A stretch of 64,000 bases of DNA from Candidatus Methylumidiphilus alinenensis (GCA_003242955.1 QJPH01000334.1:1-64000), one strand, 5' to 3'. Shown: positions 18,446 to 27,845, numbered from the stretch's first letter. Numbers and translations are program-made. Notes: generated by a model not told the origin, from the sequence alone.

Positions 18446-18954
18446 TTGTGCATTTGATGATTTGGATGTCCTGGAACGGCATGACGAGCATGATCGCTTA
18501 ACTGAGCGTTAAACCATTTATGAATAGCATTTATAAGGACTGGTACTTCAGTTGAATAACTAATTTCTGCTCCGTTAGGTAATTCTTTATATAAAATAGT
18601 AATTTGATTTGGCTTTGCCTTACGCAATTCGTCTAAACCGGGCATGGTGTCACCATGAATTTTCGCTGGATTTGAGAAATCACCGTGCTGAAATTCAATG
18701 GAGATCTTTGTTAAATGTTCGCGTATTAGTTTAATTTGCTCGACGTTGGCTGGATCTTTGACAATGACCCGTTGCTCACCTCCTGTCGCTGTTTTTGAAA
18801 AAACATGTGTGGTTTGTTCTAAATTAAAAGGCATCACATGAGAGCCACGCTGTGCTATTTCATCTAATCGTTGTTCGCTGGCTTTTTCCGCTGCATAACC
18901 GGGAGTTGTTACCAATAGAGCAATTAACAGAGATGTTGCGATAACGTATTTCAT
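18442..18954 (-). CDS. Hypothetical exported protein
   Basis: Signal peptide MKYVIATSLLIALLVTTPGYAAEK; stop overlaps the HMA remnant start codon (ATGA). Confidence 0.8.
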   Translation of the reverse strand: MKYVIATSLLIALLVTTPGYAAEKASEQRLDEIAQRGSHVMPFNLEQTTHVFSKTATGGEQRVIVKDPANVEQIKLIREHLTKISIEFQHGDFSNPAKIHGDTMPGLDELRKAKPNQITILYKELPNGAEISYSTEVPVLINAIHKWFNAQLSDHARHAVPGHPNHQMHK

Positions 18955-19234
18955 GAATTATTTCCTTGTTTTAGGATGGCGTGACCGAAAATGGTGTGGA
19001 AGTGCCGCACTGAATTTTCACACAAAGGCCGTGGGCGTGAAACGGCGACTTGAAAGGATTGGACAGTTTGAGACATTTTGTCTAGTTTGTGAAAGACAAC
19101 CCATTGATTTTAATGGCTTTGCGGGACATCAAAACACCCGAAAACTAGACAAAAAGATTGACTGCCGTTTTTTCCTGCCTCATCATTGAACCATGCACCG
19201 CCGCCAGTGGCAACCACCAACCGAGAGTGAACCC

Positions 19235-19444
19235 ATGCCAAACGACGAGGAAATCAAACAAAACCTCTTTGATGTTAAGAACGCCGTTGCCCAACAGAGG
19301 CTTGAAAGGCTAATGCCATCCCTTGACGTTGTGACCGACCTTGAACGCGCCGCCTATGGCGAAATCACCATAAGCGAGGTTATCGCCAACATCAGCATGA
19401 GGCACAGGGATGAACAAATACGCGGGCAACGACCACTACCTTGA
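19235..19444 (+). CDS. VbhA-like antitoxin
   Basis: MPNDEEIKQNLFDVKNAVAQQRLERLMPSLDVVTDLERAAYGEITISEVIANISMRHRDEQIRG; xGEITxxExI motif. Confidence 0.6.
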   Translation: MPNDEEIKQNLFDVKNAVAQQRLERLMPSLDVVTDLERAAYGEITISEVIANISMRHRDEQIRGQRPLP

Positions 19445-19508
19445 TAACGGCGTTTTCAAGAACAAGCTCAGATTGACCTTGAAAACATGCATATCGTCTA
19501 CTAAATAG
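19410..19508 (+). pseudogene. N-terminal remnant of a Fic/cell-filamentation-type toxin
   Basis: MNKYAGNDHYLDNGVFKNKLRLTLKTCISSTK* overlaps the antitoxin 3' end; resembles Fic N-termini (NKYAGxDxYxDxxxGVLKNxL), then stops. Confidence 0.6.
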
Positions 19509-19947
19509 CACCGTAGAACGTGCTGAGAATTGAATATTTTCGTGCTTTTTGTGTTTTTCGTGGACAAATTGTCTTTTGACTTGCCTTGAAAAGCGGAAAC
19601 CTCCAAAATGCCCATTGAGGGACACTGGAGTTAGTTAAATAACTGAGGTTACGCGCGTTGGTAGGCAGCAATTCCCACTAGGCGTAAACCGTAGGGACAA
19701 GGTTGCTCCGAATGCATGCAGCGTCCAAGCTACATGGAGCTTGTCGAAGGGGATGGCAAGCTGGCGGGTCTTGTAGATTCTGTTTTGCTCTTAACGTTGC
19801 GTCTTTGCGCCGTTGCGTGAGACAAAAATCTTTGCCGATTGAGTGACATGCCGCATTGCGAGAAAGGCAAAAGAAGGTCTCACGCAACGGCGCAACGACG
19901 CAACGTAAAAGCGCAAGTGATGGCAAAAGTTTGAAGAGAACATTATT

Positions 19948-20172
19948 ATGAACATTGAAACCCTTCGTAACGAAGCACTATCCCTGTGTGCGCAAGAACG
20001 TGCGCAACTCGCCGAACAATTGCTGGTCAGCCTTGATGGCTTATCGGAAGAAGAGACCGAGCAATGGTGGTTTCAAGAAGCAGCCCGCCGCGCTGCCGAA
20101 ATAGATCAAGGATTAGTTCAGCGTGTCCCTGCGGATGAAGTCAGGCGGGAGGCTCTAGCACTTCTCAAATGA
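19948..20172 (+). CDS. Addiction-module antitoxin component (short, DUF-type antidote)
   Basis: EALSLCAQERAQLAEQLLVSLDGLSEEETEQWWFQEAARRAAEIDQGLVQRVPADEVRREA. Confidence 0.82.
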   Translation: MNIETLRNEALSLCAQERAQLAEQLLVSLDGLSEEETEQWWFQEAARRAAEIDQGLVQRVPADEVRREALALLK

Positions 20173-20471
20173 GCTATTTCTTCAACCCAGCAGCGAGAGC
20201 CGAACACCTTGAGCATGTAGCTTATTACGAATCCCAACGACCTGGGCTTGGTGTACGGTATCTTGTCGCTTTTGATGCGGCCATGTCTAAAATTTGTCAT
20301 ACTCCGCAAAGCTATAAGATAGAATTCCCTCCTGATATTCGTCGCTGTCGCATCGTTGGATTCCCTTACAATATCCTTTTCCGGCAAGTGGGCGACGAGG
20401 TTGAGGTTTTGGTTATTGCCCCACATCGGCGCAAACCGGGTTATTGGCTTGGTAGACTGCACCGCCCGTAG
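20169..20471 (+). CDS. RelE/ParE family toxin
   Basis: FFNPAARAEHLEHVAYYESQRPGLGVRYLVAFDAAM...RRCRIVGFPYNILFRQVGDEVEVLVIAPHRRKPGYW; ATGA overlap with antitoxin. Confidence 0.88.
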   Translation: MSYFFNPAARAEHLEHVAYYESQRPGLGVRYLVAFDAAMSKICHTPQSYKIEFPPDIRRCRIVGFPYNILFRQVGDEVEVLVIAPHRRKPGYWLGRLHRP

Positions 20472-20561
20472 CGAGTCAAGGCAGTGGATCAGTTCTGTCC
20501 ACTGACTGGCCGTGCCGCTGGCAATGTCAGTGAAGATGTATTCACAGCCCACATTTTTCAT
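20466..20561 (-). pseudogene. Possible serine recombinase (resolvase) fragment
   Basis: MKNVGCEYIFTDIASGTASQWTELIHCLDSLRA resembles resolvase xxGCexIFtDxASGxxxxRpxLxxxLdxLR. Confidence 0.35.
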
Positions 20562-20634
20562 GGCGGCAATCTACTTTTAGACAGTTCCTTACTGATGTTG
20601 ATAAAGGCATAAAATGCCGCTGTTGCGAGGTGCT

Positions 20635-20922
20635 TTAGTTCGTTTTTGCGCTGCCGTTTTTTTCGAGGTCATCAAGCAGTTCTTGGGCGGTATGGAAACG
20701 GGCTTGCGTTATCGACCGGGCCTCTTCCATAGCTGCAATGGTCGTTGCATTCGGCGCTTTCACCTCAAATGGCAAACCGCGTTGCGTGACAACCTGCCTT
20801 AAAAATAAGCGAATGCCGTCGCTCATGCTCAGTCCGCATTCGGCCAGAAGCATGGAAGCGGCTTCTTTTAACTCTGGCTCAATGCGTGTCCTGACATCGG
20901 TGGTTTTGATCGAATTTAGCAT
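20635..20922 (-). CDS. RelB/DinJ family antitoxin (no adjacent toxin seen)
   Basis: VRTRIEPELKEAASMLLAECGLSMSDGIRLFLRQVVTQRGLPFEVKAPNATTIAAMEEAR. Confidence 0.88.
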   Translation of the reverse strand: MLNSIKTTDVRTRIEPELKEAASMLLAECGLSMSDGIRLFLRQVVTQRGLPFEVKAPNATTIAAMEEARSITQARFHTAQELLDDLEKNGSAKTN

Positions 20923-21005
20923 AATGTGTCTCGAATGTAGCTACCATTACCACTGTAACACGTCCTGAAAACAACCCACAAGGCGTAAGCCGCTCAGTGT
21001 CCAAG

Positions 21006-21030
21006 CCCCACCCCACCCCACCCCACCCCA
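21006..21030. repeat. (CCCCA)x5 tandem repeat
   Basis: ccccaccccaccccaccccacccca. Confidence 0.9.
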
Positions 21031-21155
21031 TCGCATTCCATGCCACCGTTCTTAGATGAAATTTTTGGACGCGCAAAACGTTGATTTTATGGGCTTCTTT
21101 TTTGCCTAATAAACCTTCGTTTTTTTAGTCAGTTCGTTATTGCTATTTTTGTTTT

Positions 21156-21551
21156 CTAGGTTGGCTTGGCGTGTTGTAGCGCACGCCACACGCCTTCTGG
21201 GTCGTGGGCGATAACTGTTAAATATGCCCGTGCTGGTTGATCGGGTTCTGTACGCCCTTGCTCCCAATCGCGTAAAGTTCCAAGCGGTACATGATACCGC
21301 GCCGCAAACTCTTCTTGCGTGATACCCAAAGCGCGGCGCATGGTTCTGACACGGGGAACACGCCGCGCGGTTTGTAATTCGTCTTTTGTCATGGGTCGTG
21401 CGTCAAAATCAGCTTTTGCCGCTGTATGTATTTCTTCGTTGGTCATAGAGCGCATAGGCGTATCTGTGAATGGGCGTTCGTCCCCATCATCCAACACCTC
21501 AACAATTGATCCATTAGATAGAATTTTCGCTGTAGTAATAGTTTTGTTCAT
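21156..21551 (-). CDS. HTH-type antitoxin of a BrnT module (BrnA-like with XRE-type HTH)
   Basis: MTNEEIHTAAKADFDARPMTKDELQTARRVPRVRTMRRALGITQEEFAARYHVPLGTLRDWEQGRTEPDQPARAYL. Confidence 0.85.
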   Translation of the reverse strand: MNKTITTAKILSNGSIVEVLDDGDERPFTDTPMRSMTNEEIHTAAKADFDARPMTKDELQTARRVPRVRTMRRALGITQEEFAARYHVPLGTLRDWEQGRTEPDQPARAYLTVIAHDPEGVWRALQHAKPT

Positions 21552-21801
21552 GTTTTTCTGCCCGTCTGGCCGATATGAGTCTAATGCGGTCACCACGCTC
21601 CGTGTATGTCACATGGAGAAGAACGCCATTACACATGCCGAGTAAGTTTACCCGCTCTTCGTCGTAATTTTCGCGGTCATCTATCCATTCAACCGCGAAA
21701 AGGTCACGAAACGCTTTAACCGCATAAGAAAAGGCTACGCCGTGATTGCGCCAATTTATAGCGGCTTTGGTATCGTCCCATTCAAATAAATTATCTTGCA
21801 T
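21514..21801 (-). CDS. brnT: BrnT family toxin
   Basis: FEWDDTKAAINWRNHGVAFSYAVKAFRD...GVLLHVTYTERGDRIRLISARRAEKHEQ. Confidence 0.9.
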   Translation of the reverse strand: MQDNLFEWDDTKAAINWRNHGVAFSYAVKAFRDLFAVEWIDDRENYDEERVNLLGMCNGVLLHVTYTERGDRIRLISARRAEKHEQNYYYSENSI

Positions 21802-21876
21802 GTTTATTTGTACTGACTATCAGTAGTTTTGTCAATACTCTTCCAAGACAGGCACAAGGCATTCAAGAACTTAGGG

Positions 21877-21963
21877 CCAAGGGCGCAATAGCGGTACTCG
21901 GCGTATTGCGCCGAATGCAAAGTTTAATCATGCGGCGCAATACGCTTCGCTATTGCGCCCTTG
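21877..21963 (+). repeat. 87-bp palindromic repeat, copy 2
   Basis: 86/87 identical to 18209-18295, same orientation. Confidence 0.9.
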
Positions 21964-21994
21964 GGCTTTGGCTCGAAATGAGTATTGCTGGGGG

Positions 21995-22765
21995 TTAGCC
22001 ACTAGCGCTATTGTAATACCGATAGTGATACCACCATCTGCCCAGCAATTCATGCCAAGCCAAGCAGGTCGTTTGCAACGCGGACGCACTGGGCAAAAAG
22101 CGATGGCTGATCGATTTTGGCAGTGGCTCCGTCATTCCAGTCGGTGCTGGGATGACCCGCATTCCCGCTTTCTCGAATGCCTCCACCGCCCGTTGCATGT
22201 GAAAGCCATGGGTAACCAGCACAATTTCGCCAATCCCCATCCCCTTTAATATCCGGCTCGAATTCATGGCGTTTTCGTAGGTGTTTCGACTGTTGCCTTC
22301 CAGCCATCGCGCCTCCAAGCCGAATTCTTTCAGTGCCGCGCCCATCAATTCAGCTTCAGGCGTTTCGTCATCTTGACGGGCTAACCCGCCACTGGTCAAA
22401 ATTGGCAAGCCAGTCGTTTTGCCCAACCTAGCTGCGTAGCGCAGCCTTTCCAAGCCCGAACCATTCATGGTGTCGCCGCCGCCGTATTCTTTGGCCTCAC
22501 GATGACGGTCAGAACCCAGTACCACGATAGCTTCGGCGGCAATCTTTTCCAGTGAAACGGGAGGGAAAACCTCCAGACGGCCCATCAGCCAATTGGAAGT
22601 GACGGGAATACTGCACAAGTATAAGCTGACCAAACCCAGAATCAGGAAAAGCCTGCGTGAACCCGGACGACGCGAAAGCAAGGCAAAAATTAGCAGGGCA
22701 ATCGACGGCCCCGGCGGAAGCGCGAAAGCCTCTAAAATAGCGGGTAATAAATCATTTTGTGGCAT
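21995..22765 (-). CDS. YdcF/ElyC family protein (DUF218)
   Basis: AEAIVVLGSDRHREAKEYGG...RLRYAARLGKTTGLPILTSGG...EGNSRNTYENAMNS...IVLVTHGFHMQRA. Confidence 0.9.
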   Translation of the reverse strand: MPQNDLLPAILEAFALPPGPSIALLIFALLSRRPGSRRLFLILGLVSLYLCSIPVTSNWLMGRLEVFPPVSLEKIAAEAIVVLGSDRHREAKEYGGGDTMNGSGLERLRYAARLGKTTGLPILTSGGLARQDDETPEAELMGAALKEFGLEARWLEGNSRNTYENAMNSSRILKGMGIGEIVLVTHGFHMQRAVEAFEKAGMRVIPAPTGMTEPLPKSISHRFLPSASALQTTCLAWHELLGRWWYHYRYYNSASG

Positions 22766-22781
22766 GGAGGGAGCATCGCTT

Positions 22782-23675
22782 TCAAGTTATTTCGGCCAGA
22801 AGCCGGGATATCATATTTTCGGCTTGGACGAGATAACCGCCGCCAAAAAGATTAAGATGATTGATGATGTGATATAGGTTATAAAGCGTTTTGCGGGTTT
22901 GGTATCCCTCATCCAGTGGATAGGCATTACTATAGGCTAGCTTAAATTCTCTGCCGAACCCGCCAAAAAGCTCAGTCATGGCTATATCTGCCTCGCGGTC
23001 GCCATAATAGCAGGCCGGGTCGAAAATTACAGGTTGCCCGGTATTGTCTGCTGCGTAATTTCCCCCCCATAAATCTCCATGCAATAATGATAGTTTTGGG
23101 GTGTAAGTGGCAAAAAAAGCCGGCAGGCAATCCATTAGTTTTTCGCCTTCCCGTTGCAGCTTTCCACCAAACCCGTGGGTTTCAGCCAGCTTTAATTGGA
23201 ATCCTAAGCGATGCCGGGCGAAGAATTCGATCCAATCCGAGAGTCGGGTATTGGGTTGCCGGGTGGAGCCTATAGTGTTGTCCCGATGCCAACCGAAATA
23301 AGCTTGGGTAATTTTATGCATGGCTGCGAGCTTTTGTCCAAGTAGGCGGTCGCAGGTTCCTTCCGTAGGGCGTAACTCCAAGTATTCCAATGCTAGATAC
23401 GACTTGTCACCGCAAACGCCATGACAGATCGGCAAAGGCACTCGTACCGTCCCGGTTGCTGCGAGCTCATGCAAACCGATGGCTTCGGCTTCGAACATGG
23501 GCAACTGTTCTTTCAGGTTAATTTTGATGAAATAGGCCCCTCTATCGCCTTCCAGTCGGTAGGCAGAGTTAATGCATCCGCCACCGACTGAAACCCCCTT
23601 ATGCAGGGCAAATGCCTTGCCTGTGGCCTCTCTAATTTGCTGCGCAATGGCCTTGAAAATATCGTCGGTTGTCAT
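22782..23675 (-). CDS. Fructosamine kinase family protein
   Basis: GGGCINSAYRL...FIKIN...MFEAEAIGLHEL...LLHGDLWGGNYA...PVIFDPACYYGDREADIAMTELFGGF. Confidence 0.92.
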   Translation of the reverse strand: MTTDDIFKAIAQQIREATGKAFALHKGVSVGGGCINSAYRLEGDRGAYFIKINLKEQLPMFEAEAIGLHELAATGTVRVPLPICHGVCGDKSYLALEYLELRPTEGTCDRLLGQKLAAMHKITQAYFGWHRDNTIGSTRQPNTRLSDWIEFFARHRLGFQLKLAETHGFGGKLQREGEKLMDCLPAFFATYTPKLSLLHGDLWGGNYAADNTGQPVIFDPACYYGDREADIAMTELFGGFGREFKLAYSNAYPLDEGYQTRKTLYNLYHIINHLNLFGGGYLVQAENMISRLLAEIT

Positions 23676-23676
23676 T

Positions 23677-24042
23677 TTATTGTGTTAATTGCGCTGGGCA
23701 TGGAGTTTCCCTTGCGCCGGACGAGCTATCCAATTTGGCAAATCCCAACTTAAACGCTTGCGCGGCATTTTTTTGCGGAATTTCAAAAATGTTGATTGCC
23801 CCGGTAGGCGTACCACACAGCATCGGGTGCATTCTGCCATCTTCGCCGCAAGCGACGGAAATAACCTCTATACCGGCTTTTACCAGTTCGTTGCGCATAA
23901 TTTCCGGCGGGGTACCAGATTTTTGATCGCATTGGATTGCACCCCGGTACTTCAATACCTTGACACTTGGTTCGCGAGAGGCAGTTTCAGTATACGCGGT
24001 TGCAAAGGTGAATAGGGTAATGATAAATATTAAACTTCTCAT
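23677..24042 (-). CDS. Hypothetical exported protein
   Basis: Signal-peptide-like N-terminus; paired cysteines (QCDQKSG, VACGEDGR, MLCGTPTG). Confidence 0.7.
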   Translation of the reverse strand: MRSLIFIITLFTFATAYTETASREPSVKVLKYRGAIQCDQKSGTPPEIMRNELVKAGIEVISVACGEDGRMHPMLCGTPTGAINIFEIPQKNAAQAFKLGFAKLDSSSGARETPCPAQLTQ

Positions 24043-24057
24043 GTTATAATCCTATAT

Positions 24058-24384
24058 TTATTCTTCGTGTTCTTCATCATCCAAAATGTCTTCTAAGGAC
24101 ATATCGTCTAAATCCCGACCATGCCGATCAGGGTCGGAATATCCCATGTCGTCTATTTCAACATGGTCAAAAGGTGCGCTCCAGTCTTCCGGGGGTTCGA
24201 TTGGATAAAAGGAGGAGTCTTCCCAAGTTGCGGTTTCATATTCCCCGAGGTCGCCATTGAGGTACTGCACCTCGATGGAGTCATTATCGACATCTATGGC
24301 TACGACACGGAATATGCGGTCAGCGTCGGCATCTTTATACCAGTTTTCCAGTATAGGGTCTGCAAGGCTCATAATTTTCTCCAA
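24058..24384 (-). CDS. Small acidic conserved hypothetical protein (DUF6763-like)
   Basis: DPILENWYKDADADRIFRVVAIDVDNDSIEVQYLNGDLGEYETATW. Confidence 0.75.
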   Translation of the reverse strand: MEKIMSLADPILENWYKDADADRIFRVVAIDVDNDSIEVQYLNGDLGEYETATWEDSSFYPIEPPEDWSAPFDHVEIDDMGYSDPDRHGRDLDDMSLEDILDDEEHEE

Positions 24385-24409
24385 AATGGTTTGTTAATAG
24401 ATGTTCGGT

Positions 24410-27082
24410 TCAACTTTCCCCTACGAATTCGATTAGTGCGTTGCGCAACTGAACCTTGAGTGTGTCGTCCGTTAGCGGTTGGTCTTTTGTGTCAGTGACC
24501 CGGAAAATGTCCTCGGCACGGGAACCGATGGTGGATATTCGGGCATCGCGTAGGCGGACACCCGCCTTGCCGAAAGCTTGGCCGACTTTGGAAAGCAGAC
24601 CAGGCCGGTCAGTGGCGATCAATTCCACAATGGTATCCCTGTTTTGAGGATCGACATGGAAATACACTTGAGTGGGCACCGAAAAATGCCGGGCTTGACG
24701 CGGCTCCCTTCTTTGCACTTGGATCGGTGCAACGGTTATATTAAGCAGGCACTGCCGGAGGCGCGAACAAATTTCGATTTGCTGGCGCTGGTCCGTGATA
24801 GGCTCGCCAGCTTGTTGAAGCACATGGTAGCTGTTCAGTACATAGCCGTTGGCTGAGGTGATGATTTTGGCATCGAGAATAGTCAACCCGAGTTGGTCCA
24901 ACACGGCAGTGCTATGCGCAAAGATGAAGTCTTGGTTGCGGGCGTGGATGAAAACTTCCGCGCTGCCGCGCTGGCTGGTGGGGCGCAGCAAGACCAAAGG
25001 CAATTCGTCGGGTCCGCAAGTTGCGATGGCAAGGGTGTGCCAGGCGATTTCCCCTGGTTGGCAACGCATAAAGTAATCGTCGGAAATCATGCCCCAGATT
25101 TGTTCGACGGCATCTGCCGTCATCCCTAGGCGAATAAGCAATTTTAGTGTGTCCGCTTTAGTCGAACGGACCCTGCCTCTCATGTCGGCGGGTTTTTCCA
25201 ACCCACTGCGGAAGGCTCGGCGCGTGGAGACGAACAGTTCTTGCAGCAATGCGCTTTTCCAAATGTTCCATAGGCTGGGGTTGGTTGCACGGATATCAGC
25301 CACGGTGAGCAGATACAGGCAGTTCAAGCGGTCGGGGTCCCCGACTAGGGTTGCAAATTCATGGATGATTTCAGGGTCGCTGATATCCTTGCGCTGAGCG
25401 GTCATCGACATCAGCAGGTGGTGGCGCACCAGCCATTGCACCAATTCGGTGTCACGGTGGTCCAATCCGTGGCGTTGGCAGAAGCTGCGGGCGATTTTTT
25501 CGCCTATTTCAGAGTGGTCGCCGCCGCTGCCCTTGGCTATGTCGTGCATCAGGGCCGCGATGTAAAGTAACTCTGGTTTTTCGATGAGAGGGAAGATTTC
25601 GTTGCAGAACGGATGTTCATTGCGGTATCTGTCGAGGGTGAATCGCCGCAGGTTGCGTATCACGAACATGGTATGCTCGTCCACCGTGTAAACGTGGAAC
25701 AAATCGTACTGCATCCTGCCCACCACGTTGGCGAAAGCAGGCAGATAAGCAGCCAATATGCCATAGCGGTTCATCCGGCGCAATTGGTGAGTGACACCGC
25801 CGGGTTTTCGGAGGATTTCCATAAACAGGCCACAAGCCTTGGGGTTGTTACGGAAGTTGTCATCAATTTGGCTAAGATGCTGGCGGATTAGCCTGACTGT
25901 CGCTGCACGGATGCCTTGCAATTCGGTGTTCTGCTGCAAAATAAGGAATATTTCCAATAAAGCCAAGGGGTTGTCCTTGAATACCCGTGAGTGTCTGGCT
26001 TCGATGTAGTTGTTGACTGATTGGAAGGACGGACTGAGTGGTATGACTAGAGGTTCTTGATTGTTGTGCAGTATGATTTCGGCGAACAGTTGCATCACCA
26101 TTTCATTCAGGCGCTCAAGCCCAACAACGACGCGGAAATAGCCTTGCATGAACTGTTCGACCGCAGCGTTTGGTTCGTCTCCGCTGTAGCCGAAGTTGCT
26201 GGCCAATTCCCTCTGGTAGTCGAATAAAAGCCGGTCTTCTCGACGCCCGGTCAACGTATGCAAGGCGAAGCGGACGCGCCAGAGGTATTCCTGGGCGTTC
26301 ATAAGTTCGGTGAATTCCTCTTCGGTCAGCCAACCTTGGACGATCAGGTCGCGTAGGTCGGATGACTTGTGAAGGCGCTTGACTATCCAGCCGATGATCT
26401 GGATGTCCCGCAATCCACCAGGGCCCTCCTTGACGTTGGGTTCCAAGTTGTAGGCGGTGTCGTGGTACTTGGCGTATCGGGCTTGTTGCTCCTCAATTTT
26501 GACGTTAAAGAACTGGTTGATGGGCCAAATATGCTCTGGTCCTATCCTAGCCATGAGTGCGTCAAAAAGTTGATTTGACCCGGCCAAATAGCGAGCTTCC
26601 ATCAGGTTTGTGATAATGGTTTGGTCGTTTCGGGCAGCGTCTAGGCATTCGATCAGCGTGCGGACGCTGTATCCGACCGTAAGCCCGATATCCATCAAGA
26701 ATTGGAAAAAGCTTGTGACGGCTTGCTCATAGGGTTGTTCGCCAGCCCAATCGCCTTCATGCCCTTGTTCGTTGAGCAGGAATAGAATGTCAATGTCGGA
26801 ATAGGGGTGCAATTCACGGCGACCATAGCCACCTACGGCAACCAAGGCGTGGGTGTCCGCAAATTCGCCGACCAAGTTGTGCCAGGCGGCGACTAGCAAG
26901 CCATCGATGAAGTCTGCCCGGTCGCGAATTAGGTTCGCTATAGGTTCTTCCGCTTGGAATCGTTGGACCAGTTCGGCAGTGTGGGCCTGTATGCGCTGCT
27001 TGTGGTCTTTGATGCTCACGGCATGGGAAAAACCATTAAATTTTGCGGACTGAGATGGCGAAGCCGAAGTTAGGCTATTCAA
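24410..27082 (-). CDS. glnD: [Protein-PII] uridylyltransferase
   Basis: VGGYGRRELHPYSDIDILFL NTase motif, HD domain MHDIAKGSGGDHSE, C-terminal ACT domains. Confidence 0.96.
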   Translation of the reverse strand: MNSLTSASPSQSAKFNGFSHAVSIKDHKQRIQAHTAELVQRFQAEEPIANLIRDRADFIDGLLVAAWHNLVGEFADTHALVAVGGYGRRELHPYSDIDILFLLNEQGHEGDWAGEQPYEQAVTSFFQFLMDIGLTVGYSVRTLIECLDAARNDQTIITNLMEARYLAGSNQLFDALMARIGPEHIWPINQFFNVKIEEQQARYAKYHDTAYNLEPNVKEGPGGLRDIQIIGWIVKRLHKSSDLRDLIVQGWLTEEEFTELMNAQEYLWRVRFALHTLTGRREDRLLFDYQRELASNFGYSGDEPNAAVEQFMQGYFRVVVGLERLNEMVMQLFAEIILHNNQEPLVIPLSPSFQSVNNYIEARHSRVFKDNPLALLEIFLILQQNTELQGIRAATVRLIRQHLSQIDDNFRNNPKACGLFMEILRKPGGVTHQLRRMNRYGILAAYLPAFANVVGRMQYDLFHVYTVDEHTMFVIRNLRRFTLDRYRNEHPFCNEIFPLIEKPELLYIAALMHDIAKGSGGDHSEIGEKIARSFCQRHGLDHRDTELVQWLVRHHLLMSMTAQRKDISDPEIIHEFATLVGDPDRLNCLYLLTVADIRATNPSLWNIWKSALLQELFVSTRRAFRSGLEKPADMRGRVRSTKADTLKLLIRLGMTADAVEQIWGMISDDYFMRCQPGEIAWHTLAIATCGPDELPLVLLRPTSQRGSAEVFIHARNQDFIFAHSTAVLDQLGLTILDAKIITSANGYVLNSYHVLQQAGEPITDQRQQIEICSRLRQCLLNITVAPIQVQRREPRQARHFSVPTQVYFHVDPQNRDTIVELIATDRPGLLSKVGQAFGKAGVRLRDARISTIGSRAEDIFRVTDTKDQPLTDDTLKVQLRNALIEFVGES

Positions 27083-27845
27083 ACGATTCTTCCTGGCGTA
27101 GGGTCAAAATTTCATAACCAACGGGCGTCACTAGGATGGTGTGCTCGAATTGGGCGGACAGGCTATGATCCTTGGTGACGGCGGTCCATCCGTCAGGCAA
27201 GACTTTAACATAACGCTTGCCTTGGTTAATCATGGGCTCAATGGTAAAGATCATCCCCGCTTTGATTTCTTCGCCTGCCCCCGGCTTTCCATAGTGCAGG
27301 ACTTGGGGATCCTCGTGAAAGTTCCGTCCGATGCCGTGGCCGCAAAATTCTTGCACCACCGAAAATCCGTTGGACTCGGCATATTTCTGAATGGCGTGGC
27401 CGATATCGCCTAAATGTGCCCCCGGTGCGACTTCTTTGATTCCCAAGTATAGGCATTCCTGGGTGACTTTCACCAGACGCTTGGCTTTGATCGTTGCTTC
27501 GCCCACGAAAAACATTTTGCTGGTGTCGCCATGGTAGGAGTCTTTGATGACCGTAATGTCGATATTGACGATATCGCCGTTCTTGAGCTTTTTCGGGCTT
27601 GGAATTCCATGGCAGACCTGATGGTTCACCGAAGTGCAAATGGACTTTGGGAACCCACGGTAATTTAAAGGTGCCGGGACGACCTTTTGCTTTTCTACCA
27701 TGTACTCATGGCAGATGCGATCCAACTCTTCGGTGCTGATGCCTGGTACGACGTGTTCTTCAATCATATCCAAAACTTCGGCGGCAAGGCGGCCAGCCAC
27801 TCGCATTTTTTCGATTTCTACAGGTGTTTTGATGGTAATGCTCAT
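27075..27845 (-). CDS. map: Methionine aminopeptidase type I
   Basis: MSITIKTPVEIEKMRVAGRLAAEVLDMI...NHQVCHGIPSPKKLKNGDIVNIDITV...GHGIGRNFHEDPQVLHY. Confidence 0.95.
   Translation of the reverse strand: MSITIKTPVEIEKMRVAGRLAAEVLDMIEEHVVPGISTEELDRICHEYMVEKQKVVPAPLNYRGFPKSICTSVNHQVCHGIPSPKKLKNGDIVNIDITVIKDSYHGDTSKMFFVGEATIKAKRLVKVTQECLYLGIKEVAPGAHLGDIGHAIQKYAESNGFSVVQEFCGHGIGRNFHEDPQVLHYGKPGAGEEIKAGMIFTIEPMINQGKRYVKVLPDGWTAVTKDHSLSAQFEHTILVTPVGYEILTLRQEESFE

Noticed and set aside
20118-20561. Full 147-aa minus-strand ORF as a complete recombinase
   Set aside because: Only the first ~32 aa resemble a resolvase; the rest is antisense to the RelE/ParE toxin gene
21006-21030. CCCCA tract as a CRISPR-like array
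   Set aside because: Simple 5-nt tandem repeat without spacers; no CRISPR array was seen anywhere in the window
18209-21963. Region as an integron or transposon
   Set aside because: No integrase, attC or transposase ORF is visible between the direct repeats, so only a repeat-bounded TA cluster is claimed
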